From the NCBI RefSeq assembly GCF_003058365.1, contig NZ_CP028858.1:2282836-2346835 (forward strand): a stretch of 64,000 bases of DNA, in the 5' to 3' direction. Position 1 is the stretch's first letter. Each line of letters opens with the position of its first letter. The stretch is from Halococcoides cellulosivorans. Lineage in GTDB: Archaea > Halobacteriota > Halobacteria > Halobacteriales > Haloarculaceae. Position numbers and translations under genes: made by a program. Below the pieces are notes generated by a model. The model saw only the letters and a program-made list of their open reading frames with translations. It was not told the origin of the DNA and searched no databases. Positions 1-7,382 of the stretch are shown here, piece after piece.

Positions 1-1436
1 CCCAGGAAGACGAGGTCGGTGACGGCACGACCACCGCCGTCGTCATCTCGGGCGAACTCCTCTCGAAAGCGGAAGACCTCCTCGACCAGGACATTCACGC
101 GACGATCCTCGCCCAGGGGTACCGCGAGGCCGCCAACGAGGCCCGCGAGATCCTCAACGACATGGCGATCGACGTGGACGCGAGCGACACCGACACCCTC
201 GAACGCATCGCCTCGACGGCGATGACGGGCAAGGGTGCCGAGAGCGCGAAGGACACGCTCTCGGAACTCGTCGTGCGCGCCGTGCAGGCCGTGGCCGACG
301 GCGACACCGTCAAGACCGACAACGTCAGCCTCAAGACGGTCGTCGGCGGGTCGATCGACGAGTCCGAACTCGTCGAGGGCGTCCTCCTGGACAAGGAGCG
401 CGTCCACGAGAACATGCCGTTCATGGTCGAGGACGCCGACGTGGCCGTGCTCGACACGGCGATCGAGGTTCGCGAGACCGAACTCGACGCCGAAGTGAAC
501 GTCACCGACCCCGACCAGCTTCAGGACTTCCTCGACCGCGAGGAAGAGCAGCTCCGCGAGATGGTCGACGCAGTCGACGCCGCGGGCGCGGACGTCGTCT
601 TCTGCCAGAAAGGCATCGACGACATGGCCCAGCACTTCCTCGCGGAGAAGGGCATCTTCGCCGCCCGCCGCGTGAAGAAATCCGACACCGAGTCGGTCGC
701 CCGCGCGACGGGCGCACGCATCATCTCGAACGTCGAAGACCTCACCGCCGACGACCTGGGGTCGGCCGGCACGGTCGCTCAGCGCCCGGTCGGCGGCGAC
801 GACCACATCTTCGTGGAGGACATCGAGGACGCCAAGGCGGTCACGATGTTGCTGCGGGGCGGCACCGAGCACGTCGTCGACGAGGTCGAGCGTGCCATCG
901 AGGACGCCCTCGGCGTCGTCTCCGTCACGCTCGAAGACGGGAAAGTCGTCCCTGGCGGCGGCGCTCCCGAGGCAGAGCTCACGCTCGGACTGCGTGATTA
1001 CGCCGACTCCGTGGGTGGGCGCGAACAGCTCGCCGTCGAGGCGTTCGCGGACGCCATCGACGTCGTGCCGCGCACGCTCGCAGAGAACGCTGGCCTCGAC
1101 CCGATCGACTCGCTGGTCGAACTCCGCAGTGCCCACGACGGCGGCGACACCACGGTCGGGCTGGACGCCTACACCGGCGACATCGTCGACATGGAAGAAG
1201 ACGGCGTCGTCGAGCCGCTCCGCGTGAAGACCCAGGCCGTCGAGAGCGCGATGGAGGCCGCCGTGATGATCCTCCGCATCGACGACGTGATCGCCGCGGG
1301 CGACCTCAAGGGTGGCCAGACCGGCGACGACGATGACGAGGGCGGACCCGGTGCCGGCGGCCCTGGCGGTATGGGCGGCGGCATGGGCGGTATGGGCGGC
1401 ATGGGCGGTATGGGTGGCATGGGCGGTGCGATGTAA
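1..1436 (+). CDS. Thermosome subunit (group II chaperonin), 5' end outside window
   Basis: ATP-driven cytosolic chaperonin subunit that forms a double-ring folding chamber. The reading frame is open from position 3, and the first visible residues carry the nucleotide-binding GDGTTT motif of the equatorial domain, so roughly the first 80-90 residues lie outside the window. Later parts match the family in order: an apical region with the [10 protein letters not shown] motif, then the second equatorial part with PGGGAPE and the conserved end around [12 protein letters not shown]. The C-terminus is a Gly/Met-rich tail (repeated GGM), typical of chaperonin tails that project into the cavity. Haloarchaea usually encode two or three paralogues, and I cannot tell which one this is. 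A hairpin tract begins directly after the TAA stop. Confidence 0.97.
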   Translation, partial: QEDEVGDGTTTAVVISGELLSKAEDLLDQDIHATILAQGYREAANEAREILNDMAIDVDASDTDTLERIASTAMTGKGAESAKDTLSELVVRAVQAVADGDTVKTDNVSLKTVVGGSIDESELVEGVLLDKERVHENMPFMVEDADVAVLDTAIEVRETELDAEVNVTDPDQLQDFLDREEEQLREMVDAVDAAGADVVFCQKGIDDMAQHFLAEKGIFAARRVKKSDTESVARATGARIISNVEDLTADDLGSAGTVAQRPVGGDDHIFVEDIEDAKAVTMLLRGGTEHVVDEVERAIEDALGVVSVTLEDGKVVPGGGAPEAELTLGLRDYADSVGGREQLAVEAFADAIDVVPRTLAENAGLDPIDSLVELRSAHDGGDTTVGLDAYTGDIVDMEEDGVVEPLRVKTQAVESAMEAAVMILRIDDVIAAGDLKGGQTGDDDDEGGPGAGGPGGMGGGMGGMGGMGGMGGMGGAM

Positions 1437-1437
1437 G

Positions 1438-1735
1438 CGAGATTCGAACGAAGTGAGAATCTCGATACGGCGAGCGGGCCGTCAGGCCCGCGAGCAGCGA
1501 GAGTCTGAAAGACTCTCGACGACGCGAACGGGCCGCAGGCCCGTGAGCGGGAGAGGCGACGCGTAGCGAGGCTCTCCGATAGCGAGCGGGCGGCGAGGCG
1601 GTTGAAAACCGCCTCGAATTCGCGGCGCGGAGCGCCGCGCGATGCCCGCGAGCAGCGAGGTCGTGAACGAAGTGAACGACCTCGGAATGGCGAGCGGCGA
1701 ACGGTAGAGAGCCGCGAGCAGCGAGCCCGGAAATC
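1438..1735. repeat. Tract of about eight consecutive short hairpins
   Basis: About 300 bp directly after the thermosome stop consists of back-to-back inverted repeats. Stems seen: 1438-1445/1457-1464; 1475-1480/1485-1490; 1498-1506/1510-1518; 1528-1534/1538-1544; 1594-1603/1607-1616 (10 bp, loop GAA); 1622-1628/1632-1638; and an arm pair around 1656-1683. Linkers repeat the theme GCGAGCAGCGAG or CGAGCGGGC, and two loops carry GAACGAAGTGA. Arm sequences differ between hairpins while linkers are kept, so this is not a CRISPR array. It could act as a terminator, an mRNA stabiliser or a REP-like selfish repeat. Confidence 0.8.
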
Positions 1736-1889
1736 GCCTGACCCACTCTCCGCTCTGGAACCACCCCGACCCACTGCGGTCGGCGCTGTTGAATTGCGAT
1801 TTTTCGACGAGTTCTCGTCTGGAGCAGTCGTTCGCTGAATTCTACCGGTGAGCCGAAATGTTTTGATGTGCTACCGAGATTGTCCCGCT

Positions 1890-2156
1890 ATGGAGACAAT
1901 AGAATCAGGGATTCTCGGTGTGCAGATAACGCTCGTCGGGTTGTTTCTCGTCGTATTCTTCGAGGGAGTGCATCCGTATCCGCTGGTGGGCCTCCTGTTC
2001 GGACTGGTCGGGACCGCCGTCGCATTCATCACCGGCAAAGGTAGACCGTTACAGGTAGTTATAAGATGTCGAAATACTGGAGGCCGGCAATCAGCAGGAT
2101 GGCACCAATCAGTACGAGTTTCATCACCCATGATGGAACATCTTTTCGAATTCTGA
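1890..2156 (+). CDS. Small hypothetical membrane protein
   Basis: An 88-residue reading frame from the ATG at 1890; a GTG 42 bases upstream is also possible. The first 50 residues look real, with a hydrophobic stretch ILGVQITLVGLFLVVFF, the polar turn EGVHPYPLVG and a second hydrophobic stretch LLFGLVGTAVAFI, i.e. two short membrane segments. After GKGR the sequence loses protein character and overlaps an opposite-strand small gene (2059-2169). The genuine C-terminus may therefore have been lost or shifted. No family recognised. Confidence 0.45.
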   Translation: METIESGILGVQITLVGLFLVVFFEGVHPYPLVGLLFGLVGTAVAFITGKGRPLQVVIRCRNTGGRQSAGWHQSVRVSSPMMEHLFEF

Positions 2157-2169
2157 AGCCCCAGTCCAT
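2059..2169 (-). CDS. 36-residue single-span membrane protein
   Basis: A very short reading frame on the minus strand from an ATG at 2169 to a TAA at 2059. It has a basic amphipathic N-terminus (MDWGFRIRKDVPSW) followed by one hydrophobic helix (VMKLVLIGAILLIAGL) and ends in QYFDIL. This Trp/Arg/Lys start plus one transmembrane span is common among uncharacterised haloarchaeal small proteins. It overlaps the end of the facing plus-strand ORF, so the two cannot both be full-length conserved genes. Function unknown. Confidence 0.4.
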   Translation of the reverse strand: MDWGFRIRKDVPSWVMKLVLIGAILLIAGLQYFDIL

Positions 2170-2370
2170 ACGAGTCAATTATCTGCCCGGTTATTAAAAT
2201 ACCAAGCCGGGTATCTGGTTATGAGACATGATTGAATCGCCCGCTACGTGGGTAACCTGTACGTACCGAAAGGGCCGACCAGATCGGGGCTGATTCTCAA
2301 ACAGTTGATTCGGCGTGGAACAGCCCCTCTGAAGGTGTACGAACTACCCGTCCATACCATCAAGAAAACC

Positions 2371-2386
2371 CTTTAATATTTATAAG
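2371..2386 (+). promoter_or_regulatory. TATA-like promoter for the gene at 2401
   Basis: An AT-rich block (CTTTAATATTTATAAG) lies 15-30 bases before the ATG at 2401. That spacing fits an archaeal TATA box for a leaderless or nearly leaderless transcript. It stands out from GC-rich surroundings. Confidence 0.5.
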
Positions 2387-2400
2387 TAAAAAACAACTTG

Positions 2401-2715
2401 ATGGACAGATCGAGCAAAGCAGTCGTTGGTGGCGGACTGCTCGTCGTCCTGTTCGCCATATTCTCCGGACTGATCGGGGTCCCGCTGTCGAGTGATAATA
2501 GTTGTCCGCCGTCACTCCACGTTTCGAACGCCGGTGCCGAAGAAACCAGTACCGGAGTGGACTACGAGAACCTCTCCGAGCGCCGCCAATCGGAGTTTCG
2601 AGATGCATTGCAGAGCAGTTACACCGAAATCGACACGACCGCGGACGCGTGGGTGAATACGTCTCGCGTGACCTACGACGGTGAAACGTATTCGACTGCT
2701 GTCGCAGTCTGCTAG
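2401..2715 (+). CDS. Hypothetical membrane-anchored secreted protein, 104 aa
   Basis: The start is the ATG at 2401, just after a TATA-like box; a TTG at 2398 is less likely. The N-terminus has one hydrophobic segment (AVVGGGLLVVLFAIFSGLIG) that would act as signal anchor, leaving an outside domain of about 70 residues. This contains YENLSERRQSEFRDAL and ends WVNTSRVTYDGETYSTAVAVC. That pattern (YxxLs..rqxxF..Al, then a V.YdGxxY.t...v strand) recurs in small haloarchaeal secreted proteins of unknown function. The last 35 bp are nearly repeated at 5745-5779, suggesting duplication around the IS segment. Confidence 0.7.
   Translation: MDRSSKAVVGGGLLVVLFAIFSGLIGVPLSSDNSCPPSLHVSNAGAEETSTGVDYENLSERRQSEFRDALQSSYTEIDTTADAWVNTSRVTYDGETYSTAVAVC
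2677..2711 (+). repeat. Duplicated gene tail, copy 1
   Basis: These 35 bases, encoding the final residues DGETYSTAVAVC of the gene at 2401, recur at 5745-5779 with two mismatches. Weaker similarity continues for about 40 bases downstream of both copies (a CACACG block and a CCGGTC block). The copies flank the IS-containing segment in direct orientation. Confidence 0.8.
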
Positions 2716-2965
2716 CTGTATTTCACACGGCCGAACCCACTTTCCGGTCGACGCTGTTGAAGCGTTGTTCTTCTGATCCTCAATTGGCGATGGGAGCGGC
2801 CGTGCTGAACACAGGGCGCGAACCTCCGAGGAGAGGGCCCACCGATTGCGACTGGAATCGTTCAGTAGAGGGGACGAGTTCGCCAGAGACGCCCGTTCGA
2901 TGCGGGAGGGACCAGCGAATCAGGGGACCGGTGCGGTGGATGCCTATCTTGATTCAGCGAGAGAA

Positions 2966-3033
2966 TCCCGCCCTTCCCGTGAGTGACGAGTGTTCCGACG
3001 CCCAGTCGGAACCGAAGAGCGAACAGGGCGGGA
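2966..3033 (+). other. Nested inverted repeats (structured element) upstream of tnpA
   Basis: Two nested perfect stems are present: an outer 9-bp stem 2966-2974/3025-3033 (TCCCGCCCT with AGGGCGGGA) and an inner 8-bp stem 2992-2999/3005-3012 (GTTCCGAC with GTCGGAAC, loop GCCCA). The element lies in the 424-bp gene-free stretch 2716-3139 between the small secreted gene and tnpA. It could be the left-end fold of the IS, a relic of another IS end, or a small structured RNA. I see no convincing protein gene in this stretch. Confidence 0.5.
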
Positions 3034-3139
3034 GTGAATCGCGTAAGCTCTGTGCAACAAACCACTCGGTTTCTCCTTGCTGAATACCTCACGTCACAAG
3101 AGTTATCTGGATTGGGTGTATCGTATCTGCTAAGGCCAA

Positions 3140-3532
3140 ATGGAGTATCATCTGCAAACCGGGTCGCACACAGTGTACGCGCTTCAGTATCATTTCGTGA
3201 CTGCTACGAAGTACCGTGCCGATATTCTCACGGATGAGCGGCTGGAGCGTGTCGCTGAAATTGCCCACGATATTGCAGACGACTTCGAGGCCGACATCAC
3301 AAACGTGGACGGCGGTACCGACCACGTTCACATTTTGTTTCGGACCAAACCAACCACAGACCTCACGAAGTTCATCAACTCGCTCAAGGGTGTCACATCC
3401 CGCCGGATTCGGCAGGAGTACCCCGAGGTGAAACAGACGCTCGAAGATGCGTTCTGGCAACCGGGATATTTCCTCGCCACGACCGGTCAAGTGAGCATCG
3501 ACGTGCTGATGGACTACGTGAACGACCAGTAG
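3140..3532 (+). CDS. tnpA: IS200/IS605 transposase TnpA (Y1 HUH single-strand transposase)
   Basis: Catalyses single-strand excision and insertion of the element by a tyrosine-DNA intermediate. At 130 residues it has the normal full length. The HUH metal site is HVH at residues 62-64 within DHVHILF, and the likely catalytic tyrosine is Y126 in the closing helix (LMDYVNDQ). The conserved FWQPGYF motif sits at about 105-111. All key residues are present, so the gene looks intact. The stop at 3530-3532 is followed after one base by the tnpB start, so the two are co-transcribed. Confidence 0.96.
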   Translation: MEYHLQTGSHTVYALQYHFVTATKYRADILTDERLERVAEIAHDIADDFEADITNVDGGTDHVHILFRTKPTTDLTKFINSLKGVTSRRIRQEYPEVKQTLEDAFWQPGYFLATTGQVSIDVLMDYVNDQ

Positions 3533-3533
3533 C

Positions 3534-4805
3534 ATGACCGCGACGACCACGAAAACGCTGGAGGCCACGCTCGCGCCGCCGACAGCCCACAAAGAGCGCA
3601 AACTGTGCGACCTGCTCGACACCTACCGGGCAGGACTCCACGAGGCGTTCGAGGCCGGGTGCGAGACGATGAGCGCAACCAGCGACGTGGTGACGCCCTA
3701 CGACCTGCCGTATCAGGCGAAAGCGGCCCTGTGCAACTACGTCCCGCAACTCCACGGCACCTACGACGCCGAGGAGTTGGACGACGACCACCCAGTTCGA
3801 CTCACCAACCAAGCCGCCGAGTTCGACCACTCACCGGAACGGGACTACGAGTTCACATGGTGGGTACCGCAACCCGGTCGCGGGACGAATTTCTGGATAC
3901 CGCTCCGTATTAATCCCGAACAAGACGGTCTGTGGCACGACCTCGTACACGGAGACGCTTCGGCGGGACAACTCCGACTGCAACGCAACCGCACGTCGTG
4001 GACACTCCACGTCACCGTCGAGTTCCCGGTCGAAGAACCGAACTACGAACCGACCGACGACGATGTAACACCAGTTGGCTTCGACATTGGCGAAGCACAC
4101 CTGCTCGCGGGCTGTGCCTGCGAGCAGGGGACTCCGACTGACCCACTGCTCATCAACGGTGGTCGCGCTCGCCACCTCCGCAAAGAGATGCATACGACGC
4201 TCAAGCGACTCCAGGAGCGTGACACCGCCGAGTGGCGGATTGACGAACGGTTCGACCACTACCAGAACGCACTCACAGACATCATCGAGAAGGCGTCTCG
4301 GCAGGCCATCGAGTACGCCGAGCGCTTCGATAAGCCTGTAGTCGTTCTGGAAGACCTCTCGTACATCCGCGACGACCTCGATTACGGCGAGTGGATGAAC
4401 CGACGCCTCCACGCATGGGCGTTCGCTCGCTTGCAGGAGCGCATCGAAGACAAAGCACGAGAGGCCGGGCTTCCGGTCGAATACATCCGCCCAGAGTACA
4501 CGTCGCAGACGTGCAACGAGTGCGGCCACGTCGGGTATCGGAACGGCGACGAGTTCCGGTGTCAGAACGACGAGTGTTGGGTATCGGAGTACCACGCAGA
4601 CATCAACGCCGCAATCAATATCGCTGATCGCCACGACCCGTGGGGTGAGAGCCTGCCGCTGAAACTGGCGGGCGATGACATCTCACGGGATGGGAGTGCC
4701 TGTGACAGCATCCCCAGAAATCTCCGATTTCTGGTGTGCGAACGAGACGCGTCGCGTCTCGTTAACGCCGCGACCCCACCGAGCAGAGCCTACCACGGCA
4801 GATGA
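3534..4805 (+). CDS. tnpB: TnpB, RNA-guided nuclease of the IS200/IS605 element
   Basis: A 423-residue TnpB with an apparently complete RuvC-like site: D184 (GFDIG), E273 (VVLEDLSYI) and D356 (HADINAA). A four-cysteine zinc knuckle lies at C327, C330, C343 and C348 (TCNECG...CQNDEC). TnpB proteins are guided by an omega RNA derived from the element's 3' end and cut DNA at the donor site, which helps the IS persist. Here the 3' hairpin at 4869-4888 would be that RNA's end. The tail after about residue 365 is divergent, as is common in haloarchaeal copies. Intact by eye. Confidence 0.96.
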   Translation: MTATTTKTLEATLAPPTAHKERKLCDLLDTYRAGLHEAFEAGCETMSATSDVVTPYDLPYQAKAALCNYVPQLHGTYDAEELDDDHPVRLTNQAAEFDHSPERDYEFTWWVPQPGRGTNFWIPLRINPEQDGLWHDLVHGDASAGQLRLQRNRTSWTLHVTVEFPVEEPNYEPTDDDVTPVGFDIGEAHLLAGCACEQGTPTDPLLINGGRARHLRKEMHTTLKRLQERDTAEWRIDERFDHYQNALTDIIEKASRQAIEYAERFDKPVVVLEDLSYIRDDLDYGEWMNRRLHAWAFARLQERIEDKAREAGLPVEYIRPEYTSQTCNECGHVGYRNGDEFRCQNDECWVSEYHADINAAINIADRHDPWGESLPLKLAGDDISRDGSACDSIPRNLRFLVCERDASRLVNAATPPSRAYHGR

Positions 4806-4868
4806 CGCTCGGAGAGGTCGGGTCGGAACCCACTGCCGGTCGTTGACCGGTATTCCCATGCCAGGAAG

Positions 4869-4898
4869 CCGCGCCCTTCAGGGCGCGGAGGATGTCAC
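4869..4898 (+). ncRNA. IS right-end hairpin / probable omega-RNA 3' scaffold
   Basis: A perfect 8-bp stem 4869-4876/4881-4888 (CCGCGCCC and GGGCGCGG, loop TTCA) is followed by AGGATGTCAC. Hairpin plus GGATGTCAC is the recurrent right-end architecture of haloarchaeal TnpB elements and should form the 3' end of the guide RNA. The host bases immediately after about 4898 would then act as guide. The exact terminus is inferred. Confidence 0.65.
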
Positions 4899-5542
4899 TT
4901 CGCCGTGTCTGCTTTCCGATCACCACGAGCGCCGAGCCAGAGTGTCACCGTCCCAGTGACCACGACCATGCCTGCATTGAGGAGGAGCAAAAGCAGGCCG
5001 CCACTGGCTCTCGCAGGCGCCTGTGACAGTAATGTGATGCCCCCGGCAGCTGCGGCTGGGACGAGTGCGAGGGCCGCGACGACGCCGACGAGCGTGTCTT
5101 GTCGATCTTTGTCGGTCGTGACCCCCGCCGCGATGCCCGCCGCGGCAGCAGCAACGACGCTGAACCAGCCAGCCGTAATGCGTTCTTCGAGGAGTGGTTT
5201 ACCGATGAGGTTCTCCGCCGGTGGGAGCACGCCCGTCAGGTTCAGACCCAGCGTCGTCACGATAGCCCCCGCAGTCGCAGCCAACAGACCGACGACTGCG
5301 ACCGAGACCCCGAATCTGGCTCGATGCAACCGGTTGGCAGCGAGGCCAGCCGAGACGAGTTCCAACGGCGTCAACACCGGGGCGATGACCATCGCGCCGA
5401 TGAGGATTGGAATCGAGTTGGTGAGGAGTGCCACGCCAGCAAGCACACCAGACATCGTCATCAAAACAAGATACGACGTATCGAGGCCGACCTGTTCGTA
5501 CTTGTTCTCGCACTTTTCGCTCAGTGAGACTCCAGGACACAT
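4895..5542 (-). CDS. DUF389 family membrane protein, ends in the IS
   Basis: 215 residues from the ATG at 5542, with about six hydrophobic segments and the DUF389 hallmark region SYLVLMTMSGVLAGVALL followed by IGAMVIAPVLTP. Function unknown for the family. Many archaeal members are longer, with an extra cytoplasmic N-terminal domain of about 100-150 residues. None is seen here, because upstream of 5542 the frame is open but not protein-like, so this is either a short form or a 5'-truncated copy. The reading frame ends LGARGDRKADTAK, and its TGA (complement of 4895-4897) lies inside the IS right end. The native C-terminus has therefore probably been removed. Confidence 0.75.
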   Translation of the reverse strand: MCPGVSLSEKCENKYEQVGLDTSYLVLMTMSGVLAGVALLTNSIPILIGAMVIAPVLTPLELVSAGLAANRLHRARFGVSVAVVGLLAATAGAIVTTLGLNLTGVLPPAENLIGKPLLEERITAGWFSVVAAAAAGIAAGVTTDKDRQDTLVGVVAALALVPAAAAGGITLLSQAPARASGGLLLLLLNAGMVVVTGTVTLWLGARGDRKADTAK

Positions 5543-5744
5543 TTCGAACGGATACAGGCGTATCAGTGGAAAATATTGCGACGATGCGGGAGTGTTTCCG
5601 ACTGGAATGCAGCCAGTACCAGTCCACTCGTACGCGCCCCATCGACCCACTCTATGCAGCAGTCCATTCCCCTCAGAATCACGGACATTCGCCCCCCTCG
5701 TGTGAAATGGCGAGGCTCCGCTCCAGATTGTTGACGGCATAAAT

Positions 5745-5779
5745 GACGGAGACACGTATTCGACTGCTGTCGCAGTCTG
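5745..5779 (+). repeat. Duplicated gene tail, copy 2 (relic)
   Basis: Matches 2677-2711 at 33 of 35 bases and encodes DGDTYSTAVAVC in frame, but no matching gene body precedes it: the sequence upstream (5543-5740) is not protein-like. It looks like the remaining 3' tail of a second or rearranged copy of the 2401 gene. The 379-bp stretch 5543-5921 holds no other gene I can support. Confidence 0.75.
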
Positions 5780-5921
5780 TTCGCGGTCCATCACACGCCC
5801 CCGACCCACCCTCCGGTCCGAGCCGTTCCGACCCCTTTGTTTCAACTCGACGGGCCAGGATATTATCGGTCGTCGAGAACGACGGCAAGGATTGATAGCG
5901 TCGGAGTACGGTATTTCCATC

Positions 5922-6371
5922 ATGCCGCCGACCAGGCGGGCGGTCCTCGCGAGTCTCACGGCACCCATCCCGCTCGCGCTCGCTGGCTGTGGAGACTCCG
6001 AGGACGCCCCCGGTGACAGCGACCCAGGCCAGAGTGGCCCCTCCTCACTGACGGAATCGGATCCGGACCTGACCGTCGCGGTCACGAATACGGGCACGGA
6101 GACCATCGACGTCGAACTCCGACTCGCGCCGGTCGAGACGAGCGCCGGCACGCGCATCGCCCGGTCAGTGACGCTCTCGGCGGGCGATCGGGCGACCGTC
6201 GACGTACCCGATCCCGCCGACGCTCGGTTGACCGTCGACGATCGCACGCACGGGACGTCCACGGCCGTCGAGATCACACTCGACGCGGTCCACGACCACG
6301 GGCCGAGCGCGGTCTATACGATTTCGATCGACGACGACGGGGCGACGACGACCGGGTTCGAGGACAGCTGA
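5922..6371 (+). CDS. Small Tat/lipobox lipoprotein, function unknown
   Basis: The start is placed at the ATG at 5922 because it is followed directly by a Tat-type signal (PTRRAVLASLTAPIPLALAG) with lipobox LAGC; an in-frame ATG 30 bases upstream would only add a non-signal extension. The mature 127 residues begin with an acidic Ser/Gly/Pro linker, followed by one beta-sandwich-like domain (TVAVTNTGTETIDVELRL...) of the kind used for outer-surface binding. It would be lipid-anchored on the outer face of the membrane. No enzymatic motif. Convergent with ribE. Confidence 0.8.
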   Translation: MPPTRRAVLASLTAPIPLALAGCGDSEDAPGDSDPGQSGPSSLTESDPDLTVAVTNTGTETIDVELRLAPVETSAGTRIARSVTLSAGDRATVDVPDPADARLTVDDRTHGTSTAVEITLDAVHDHGPSAVYTISIDDDGATTTGFEDS

Positions 6372-6406
6372 GGCCCCCCGCTGAGAACCGACTCGATCGC
6401 CGCGCG

Positions 6407-7072
6407 CTACTGCTCGGCCAGTCGCTCGGCCCAGGCCTCGCGGTTCGATCCCGACTCGCCCGCGAGCATGTTCTCGACGTATTTGGCGATCACGTCGACC
6501 TCCAGGTGGACCGGATCGCCGACCGACTTTGCGGAGAGACTCGTCACCGCGTGCGTTTCGGGGATGATCGCGATGTCGACCTCGTGCGTGGCGGTGTCAC
6601 CGCCACGTTCTTCGAGGCCGGTTTCACCGGCCTCGCTGGCAACGGTCAAACTGATGCCGTCGACCGCGATCGACCCTTTCTCGACGACGTACTGGCCCAG
6701 ATCCTCGGGAATCGCGATCGAGTAGGTCCAGTCCTCACCGACCGACTCGATACCGGTGATTTCGGCCGTCCCGTCGACGTGGCCCTGGACGACGTGACCG
6801 TCGAACCGGCCGTCGGCGGGCATCGCGCGCTCCAGATTGACCGGATCGCCGACCGACACCTCCCCGAAGAAGGTCCGATCGAGCGTCTCGGCCGCGAGAA
6901 AGACGGTGAAACTGTCGGCGTCGAACGTCTCGACGGTGAGACAGACGCCCTCGACGGCGATCGACTGGCCCTCGCTCACGTCGAACGGCGCGTCGATGGT
7001 CAGGCGGCGACCACCCTCGTCGTCGTCGATCCCCAGCACCTCACCCTTGGTTTCCACGATTCCGGTAAACAT
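6407..7072 (-). CDS. ribE: Riboflavin synthase alpha chain
   Basis: Converts two 6,7-dimethyl-8-ribityllumazine molecules to riboflavin, the last step of riboflavin synthesis. 221 residues, slightly longer than the usual 200 or so. The two similar beta-barrel halves are clear: the first starts MFTGIVETKGEV with GVCLTV, the second has the HVVQGHVDGT motif with GISLTV. The short insertion GLEERGGDTATHE within the second half accounts for the extra length. This is the bacterial-type enzyme, known in haloarchaea, rather than the RibC type of methanogens. It stands alone, with no other rib genes in the window. Confidence 0.96.
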   Translation of the reverse strand: MFTGIVETKGEVLGIDDDEGGRRLTIDAPFDVSEGQSIAVEGVCLTVETFDADSFTVFLAAETLDRTFFGEVSVGDPVNLERAMPADGRFDGHVVQGHVDGTAEITGIESVGEDWTYSIAIPEDLGQYVVEKGSIAVDGISLTVASEAGETGLEERGGDTATHEVDIAIIPETHAVTSLSAKSVGDPVHLEVDVIAKYVENMLAGESGSNREAWAERLAEQ

Positions 7073-7151
7073 ACCGAAAACGTGACGTCCCCCGTCCCTG
7101 AAGCTTCCGATCGAACGCGGCGTTTAAACGCCGTTCGCCCCCATCGATCGT

Positions 7152-7382
7152 ATGGCCCAGGGGATCGTGGCGATGATCGGGCGCGCGGGGGCGCTCGTCC
7201 TGATCGCGCCGGTGATCGTGCTCGCACTCGACGCCGCCGTGCGTGGGGACTGGGGGCTGAGCGTCACGTTCGCCGGCGTCGCGGCGCTCATGTTCGGCCT
7301 GGGTGAGATTATTACTCGTCCGAGTGACCTGCCCGGCGAACTCGTGGATCGCGTCGTCGGTGCGATCGTGAAAAAAGACTAG
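7152..7382 (+). CDS. Small two-span membrane protein, 76 aa
   Basis: MAQGIVAMIGRAGALVLIAPVIVLALDAAVRGDW... shows two hydrophobic helices (about residues 14-28 and 37-52) joined by a short acidic loop, then a conserved-looking polar tail (ITRPSDLPGELVDRVVGAIVKKD). It resembles a family of uncharacterised haloarchaeal membrane proteins. Its TAG stop overlaps the stop of the facing regulator gene in the shared palindrome CTAG at 7379-7382, so the two genes converge with no spacer. Function unknown. Confidence 0.8.
   Translation: MAQGIVAMIGRAGALVLIAPVIVLALDAAVRGDWGLSVTFAGVAALMFGLGEIITRPSDLPGELVDRVVGAIVKKD

Larger units (their letters stand above)
3140..4898 (+). mobile_element. IS200/IS605-family insertion sequence (tnpA + tnpB)
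   Basis: Minimum extent of a two-gene IS200/IS605 element: a Y1 HUH transposase followed at once by TnpB, then a right end with an 8-bp GC hairpin and the sequence AGGATGTCAC. Such elements have subterminal hairpins rather than terminal inverted repeats, and make no target duplication. The left end is not resolved; it probably lies somewhere between about 2960 and 3139. The right end abuts the 3' end of the DUF389 gene and supplies its stop codon. Confidence 0.85.

Noticed and set aside
1438-1735. CRISPR array
   Set aside because: No constant repeat with unique spacers; instead the units are hairpins with varying arms and short linkers, and there are no cas genes.
2757-3083. 108-residue open frame upstream of tnpA
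   Set aside because: Biased Arg/Pro/Ser composition, no hydrophobic core or motif, and it covers the nested inverted repeats, so it looks like non-coding IS-border DNA.
5543-6277. Long upstream extension of the DUF389 frame
   Set aside because: The extension is antisense to the lipoprotein gene and has no family similarity; only the part from 5542 onward looks like protein.
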